The notes under the pieces: generated by a model
Database searches by the model: none
What the model saw: only the letters and a program-made list of their open reading frames with translations
What the model was told of the DNA's origin: nothing
Made by a program: the position numbers and the translations under genes
NCBI RefSeq assembly: GCF_000153125.2
Contig: NZ_CM002299.1
Coordinates: forward strand, 620,809 to 684,808
Source of the DNA: Congregibacter litoralis KT71
GTDB lineage: Bacteria; Pseudomonadota; Gammaproteobacteria; Pseudomonadales; Halieaceae
DNA: 64,000 nt
Reading direction: 5' to 3'
Shown here: piece after piece, positions 61,410 through 64,000 of the stretch
Position numbering within the stretch: position 1 is the first letter of the stretch
Layout of the letters: the number at the start of each line of letters is the position of its first letter

Positions 61410-61859
61410 ATGGAATTAATCCACGAATTTACGATCCGCGCAAAACTTCAGGAACCCAATCCTGTCGGTGCCGGTCCCATCGGGACCCGCATGCATTACG
61501 CCATCGCCGAGGGAGTCGTTGAGGGTGAGCGCTTAAGGGGCGAGATACTGTGCGGCGGCGAATGGGCGCTCATCGACGCGGCGGGTTGCCTGAGAGTCGA
61601 CGTTCGCTTGCAGGTGAAGACCCATGACGACGCCCATATCTACGTGCAGTACACGGGCTTGCTGGGTTTAAACGAGACCGTGCAGAACGCGCTGGCAAAG
61701 GGTCTGGGCACGGAGTTCGGTGACCAGGACTTTTACACGAATCCGCGCCTCGAAACCGGCGATGATCGCTATGCCTGGGTCAACTCAACATTTTTTATCG
61801 GCGAGGGACGCTTACTCCCCGAAGCGGGTGTTGAGTACCGCGTGTGGCGGCCCGCCTGA
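61410..61859 (+). CDS. DUF3237 family protein
   Basis: The 149-aa protein is one DUF3237 domain, a beta-barrel-like fold. Characteristic segments are GAGPIGTRMHYAIAEGVVEG near residue 20, RVDVRLQVKTHDDAHIYVQYTG near residue 61 and YAWVNSTFFIGEGRL near residue 117. No signal peptide is visible, so it is probably cytoplasmic. The function is not established. It is convergent with the BtrH-N-type gene, 8 bp between stops. Confidence 0.85.
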   Translation: MELIHEFTIRAKLQEPNPVGAGPIGTRMHYAIAEGVVEGERLRGEILCGGEWALIDAAGCLRVDVRLQVKTHDDAHIYVQYTGLLGLNETVQNALAKGLGTEFGDQDFYTNPRLETGDDRYAWVNSTFFIGEGRLLPEAGVEYRVWRPA

Positions 61860-61867
61860 TTGTTTGC

Positions 61868-62923
61868 CTAGACGCTTTTCAACACCCTATCGCCCAGGCG
61901 CCCGAAAAGGGAGCTCTCCAGATCGTAGATTGTCTCCAATGCGCTCTGAGCCTGCTTCCAGGCTGATGTATCTCCCGGCGCGGCGGCAATGTGCTGCAGT
62001 GTCGGTGACAGCGCGTTCCACTCCCGCGCTGCGTCCTCTGCAAGCGCTACCAGGGTGGCGTCGACAAGGTCCGGTCGCTGCATAGCGGCCCAGCGCATAA
62101 ACGCGGCGTAATGATCGCGGAAAAACCCGCCGCCGGTGCCGAACTTTACGATGGCGTTGTCCAGATACTGTAGGTGCGCCTCCGGATCCTGAAGCGATGC
62201 CCAGGCCGGGAATATCGTCACCAGTGTTTGAAGCCCCTCGAGTCCGACGGACAGCTTGCCCTCACTATTGCCGCGGAGTGCTGCCATGAGGTCGCGCTGG
62301 CTGGTGTCGAGGTTGAGCATGCGTTCCGCGGTTTTGCGAAGGGCAATCCCACAGGCCTCGGGCAGACTGTGACGCACATCGCCAGAGTGGAATTTTCCCC
62401 AGGTGTTGTAGGTGGAGAGACCGCCCGGCGGGTTACGACTCAGGCGCACGCCCTCCGTGGAGCAGGTCTGGGTCGCTTCGTCCGTACGGTCGGCGACATA
62501 GACCTCGTCTCGCTCATCATCAAAACCCAGCAATACATAGCGGTGGCCGGGAAAGTGCACTTTGAACTTGCGGTAGTCCAGGTAGTAGATGTCGCCGGAG
62601 AGCATGGTGGGGCGCCCGGCGATGACTTCCTGGCGAACATCCTCCCAGGCCTGATCATTGTCGGGATTGGCGGTTTCCCGATAGTCGATCCCCAGGGCAT
62701 CCGTAACATCGGTCTCGAAGGAGGAGCCCCGGCCAAAACACATGTAGGGCGGGTCCGCATGGGCATAATCAAAGTACACGGCGTCCAGTCCCGAGCCAAG
62801 GCCGAATACGACGCCTTCGTCGAGCGCCAAACCGGTGTAGTGGTAGATGAGATTGCGCATGGAGCCGCTGCCACAGTGACCGGCGGTGAGGTTTCGATAG
62901 TTCTCAATAAGTACCCGCATCAA
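61868..62923 (-). CDS. BtrH N-terminal domain / DUF4872 protein
   Basis: The 351-aa protein has an N-terminal BtrH-like cysteine-hydrolase-type domain with HCGSGSMRNLIYHYTG near residue 16 (Cys) and FPGHRYVLLGFDD near residue 124 (His), followed by YVADRTD. The C-terminal half (about residues 160-345) is helical and fits DUF4872. BtrH moves an acyl group from a carrier protein to an aminoglycoside in butirosin synthesis, but no carrier or antibiotic genes are present here, so the acyl acceptor is unknown. GGAGAGG precedes the ATG. A 9-bp tandem repeat lies just upstream, between it and doxX-like. Confidence 0.78.
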   Translation of the reverse strand: MMRVLIENYRNLTAGHCGSGSMRNLIYHYTGLALDEGVVFGLGSGLDAVYFDYAHADPPYMCFGRGSSFETDVTDALGIDYRETANPDNDQAWEDVRQEVIAGRPTMLSGDIYYLDYRKFKVHFPGHRYVLLGFDDERDEVYVADRTDEATQTCSTEGVRLSRNPPGGLSTYNTWGKFHSGDVRHSLPEACGIALRKTAERMLNLDTSQRDLMAALRGNSEGKLSVGLEGLQTLVTIFPAWASLQDPEAHLQYLDNAIVKFGTGGGFFRDHYAAFMRWAAMQRPDLVDATLVALAEDAAREWNALSPTLQHIAAAPGDTSAWKQAQSALETIYDLESSLFGRLGDRVLKSV

Positions 62924-62933
62924 GGCCTCTCCA

Positions 62934-62985
62934 TTTGCCCTTTTTGCCCTTTTTGCCCTTTTTGCCCTTTTTGCCCTTTTTGCCC
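62934..62985. repeat. Tandem repeat of a 9-bp unit in front of the BtrH-N gene
   Basis: Five perfect copies of TTTTTGCCC span 62941-62985, preceded by a partial copy (62934-62940). The array lies 11 bases before the minus-strand ATG of the BtrH-N-type gene and after the DoxX gene stop. On the transcribed strand it reads GGGCAAAAA repeats. Perfect units suggest active slippage, and the place between the DoxX gene and the ribosome binding site of the next gene suggests that copy number could tune expression. Confidence 0.9.
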
Positions 62986-63004
62986 GGGGTCCGGGATCAT
63001 GCGT

Positions 63005-63406
63005 CTAGGCTTCTTTCTGAGGCGTCACGCCGGCGACATACAGCAGCCCCGCCATGATGGCCATGTTCTTGATGAAGTTCTGCATCTCATGGGCTCGCTG
63101 CAGGCCTTCTTCCATGGCCCAAAAGTTGTGCATGTAGAGGCTGATCACCAATGTAAGTCCTGCCAGAACAAAAGCCATGATCTGGGTACGCCACCCCGCA
63201 ACAAGGCTGGCGCCACAGCCGAGCTGCAATACGATGGTCAGCACCAGCAGCGGTTGCACCAGGGGCACGTTGTGCTCCGTCATGTACTGCACCATGCCCG
63301 AGAAACCCGTGATTTTGGTAATCCCCGGTATGATGAAATACAGTCCGAGAAGGGCCCGTCCTGATAGCAGGAGCGTTCGTTGCACTACATCCATGGAAGT
63401 GTTCAT
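63005..63406 (-). CDS. DoxX family membrane protein
   Basis: The 133-aa protein has four hydrophobic helices and the DoxX-type segments RALLGLYFIIPGITKITGF near residue 17 and QLGCGASLVAGW near residue 62. DoxX relatives are small membrane proteins linked to quinone or sulfur redox reactions and stress; the role here is unknown. It starts 6 bp after the S4-domain gene stop and the BtrH-N gene follows, so the three may form one leftward operon. Confidence 0.85.
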   Translation of the reverse strand: MNTSMDVVQRTLLLSGRALLGLYFIIPGITKITGFSGMVQYMTEHNVPLVQPLLVLTIVLQLGCGASLVAGWRTQIMAFVLAGLTLVISLYMHNFWAMEEGLQRAHEMQNFIKNMAIMAGLLYVAGVTPQKEA

Positions 63407-63412
63407 GTGTCC

Positions 63413-63625
63413 CTAAACCAGCTGGAGTTGATGGGTTTCGGCGCGGAACTCGATGACATCGCCGTTATGCATTTTGCGCCCCTTGCGCGTTTCCACCTCA
63501 CCATTCACCGATACCTGTCCGTCACCGATAAGTAACTTGGCTTCGCCGCCCGTAGCCACCAGTCCCTCGAACTTGAGGATCTTGTACAACTCTACGGGTT
63601 CGCGGGTAATTTCGATGATGCGCAT
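63413..63625 (-). CDS. S4-domain RNA-binding protein (YbcJ-like)
   Basis: The 70-aa protein is a single S4 RNA-binding domain: ELYKILKFEGLVATGGEAKLLI near residue 12, then GQVSVNGEVETRKGRKMHNGDVIEF near residue 36. This is the YbcJ/YaaA-like stand-alone form, thought to bind structured RNA or ribosome parts. I start at the ATG at 63625, with AGGA five bases upstream; the frame is open to 63688, but the added residues are not conserved-looking. It is the first gene of the leftward S4-DoxX-BtrH-N group. Confidence 0.87.
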   Translation of the reverse strand: MRIIEITREPVELYKILKFEGLVATGGEAKLLIGDGQVSVNGEVETRKGRKMHNGDVIEFRAETHQLQLV

Positions 63626-63775
63626 GGCAGTCCTGAGATGGTGAAAGAATCTTTGCCAGAGTGTACCCATCACCGACGGGGAAGACACGGTATTCTCCCG
63701 GGGCAGCCGTTGAGTATGTCTGGTGGCGCGACGGGCCTTTTGCTAAGTTAGGCTCAGAATCTATCGAGCGACCCC

Positions 63776-64000
63776 ATGAGTTTATTCAGCGAGTTACATC
63801 GCAGGAACGTAGTCCGTGTTGGCGTCGCCTACGCCGTTGTGGCCTGGTTGATTCTGCAGGTGGCCGATGTGGTCATGGAGAACATCGGCGCCCCCGCCTG
63901 GGTCATGCAGGCGCTCTTGTTTCTTTTAATCCTCGGTTTGTTGCCGGCGCTGATTTTTGCCTGGGTTTTTGAGCTCACCCCCGACGGAATCAAGCGCGAG
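63776..64000 (+). CDS. N-terminal part of a membrane-anchored protein, probably TPR/adenylate-cyclase-type, cut by the window end
   Basis: The 75 codons to the window edge encode a charged start (MSLFSELHRRNVVRVGVAYA), a first transmembrane helix around residues 15-33 and a second around 42-65 ending FAWVFELTPDGIKRE. This pattern is familiar from the N-terminus of a large family of marine proteobacterial proteins in which the helices are followed by TolB-like and tetratricopeptide repeats, or follow a cyclase or winged-helix domain. Only the anchor is visible, so the family call is tentative. It is divergent from the S4-domain gene. Confidence 0.6.
   Translation, partial: MSLFSELHRRNVVRVGVAYAVVAWLILQVADVVMENIGAPAWVMQALLFLLILGLLPALIFAWVFELTPDGIKRE

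Noticed and set aside
61868..62923. Aminoglycoside (butirosin-type) biosynthetic cluster
   Set aside because: Only the BtrH-type domain is present; no carrier protein, glycosyltransferase or aminotransferase genes accompany it.
62934..62985. Repeat array as a CRISPR
   Set aside because: The units are 9 bp, directly adjacent and without spacers, and no cas genes are present.
62174..63364. 396-codon plus-strand frame with a Cys-Pro-Phe repeat
   Set aside because: It runs antisense through the BtrH-N and DoxX genes. The repeat in the frame is only the translation of the 9-bp array.

Overview
The window is 64 kb of gene-dense, moderately GC-rich bacterial chromosome. It has about 45 protein-coding genes, no tRNA, rRNA or CRISPR array that I can see, and one intact insertion sequence. 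The gene content suggests an aerobic, heterotrophic marine gammaproteobacterium, perhaps of the Halieaceae (OM60/NOR5) type. This placement is inferred from content only: a CYP153-type P450 with its ferredoxin, a PQQ alcohol dehydrogenase, many exported peptidases, large sortilin-like propeller proteins and a bifunctional PutA.

Layout. 0.1-5.6 kb: a DUF819 membrane protein, a YqaA-type membrane protein, a two-gene molybdenum hydroxylase (2Fe-2S subunit plus Tat-exported molybdopterin subunit) and an AraC-type regulator. 5.7-7.8 kb: ferredoxin plus CYP153-like P450, divergent from the regulator, then a YchJ protein. 7.8-14 kb: serine hydrolase, DUF2165 protein, and a three-gene leftward unit led by a 1086-aa sortilin-like propeller. 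14-17 kb: ECHDC3-like crotonase, CoA-binding protein and coniferyl-aldehyde-type dehydrogenase. 16.9-23 kb: a tightly overlapping leftward operon of M1 aminopeptidase lipoprotein, APC permease, aldo/keto reductase-RidA fusion and small P-loop kinase. 23.2-27.5 kb: a second M1 peptidase gene split by a 1310-bp ISL3-family element with a perfect 8-bp target duplication, followed by a DUF6702-like gene. 27.5-40 kb: M24 and M1 peptidases, an S9 peptidase and two more sortilin-like propellers. 40-48.6 kb: VOC protein, putA, putP, proA and divergent proB. 48.6-54 kb: two MFS transporters, a DUF4386-like protein and an exported amidohydrolase. 54-61.9 kb: a DPP IV-type S9 peptidase, NAD(P)-binding protein, exported acetamidase/formamidase, PQQ alcohol dehydrogenase with fused cytochrome c domain, and DUF3192 and DUF3237 proteins. 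61.9-64 kb: a BtrH-N-type protein, DoxX and S4-domain genes, with a 9-bp tandem repeat before the first, and the start of a membrane-anchored protein cut by the window end.

How the genes fit together. The main theme is protein and peptide use outside the cytoplasm. There are three M1 peptidases, one M24 (Xaa-Pro) peptidase, two S9 peptidases (one DPP IV-like), an APC permease, a proline symporter and PutA. Together these could take proline-containing peptides to glutamate. Three large sortilin-like propellers sit among them, with no established function. A second theme is oxidation of hydrophobic or alcohol substrates: CYP153, PQQ alcohol dehydrogenase, aldehyde dehydrogenase and molybdenum hydroxylase.

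The most solid unusual observation is the IS insertion. It separates an M1 peptidase from its signal peptide, and the terminal repeat of the element supplies a new in-frame ATG to the rest of the gene.
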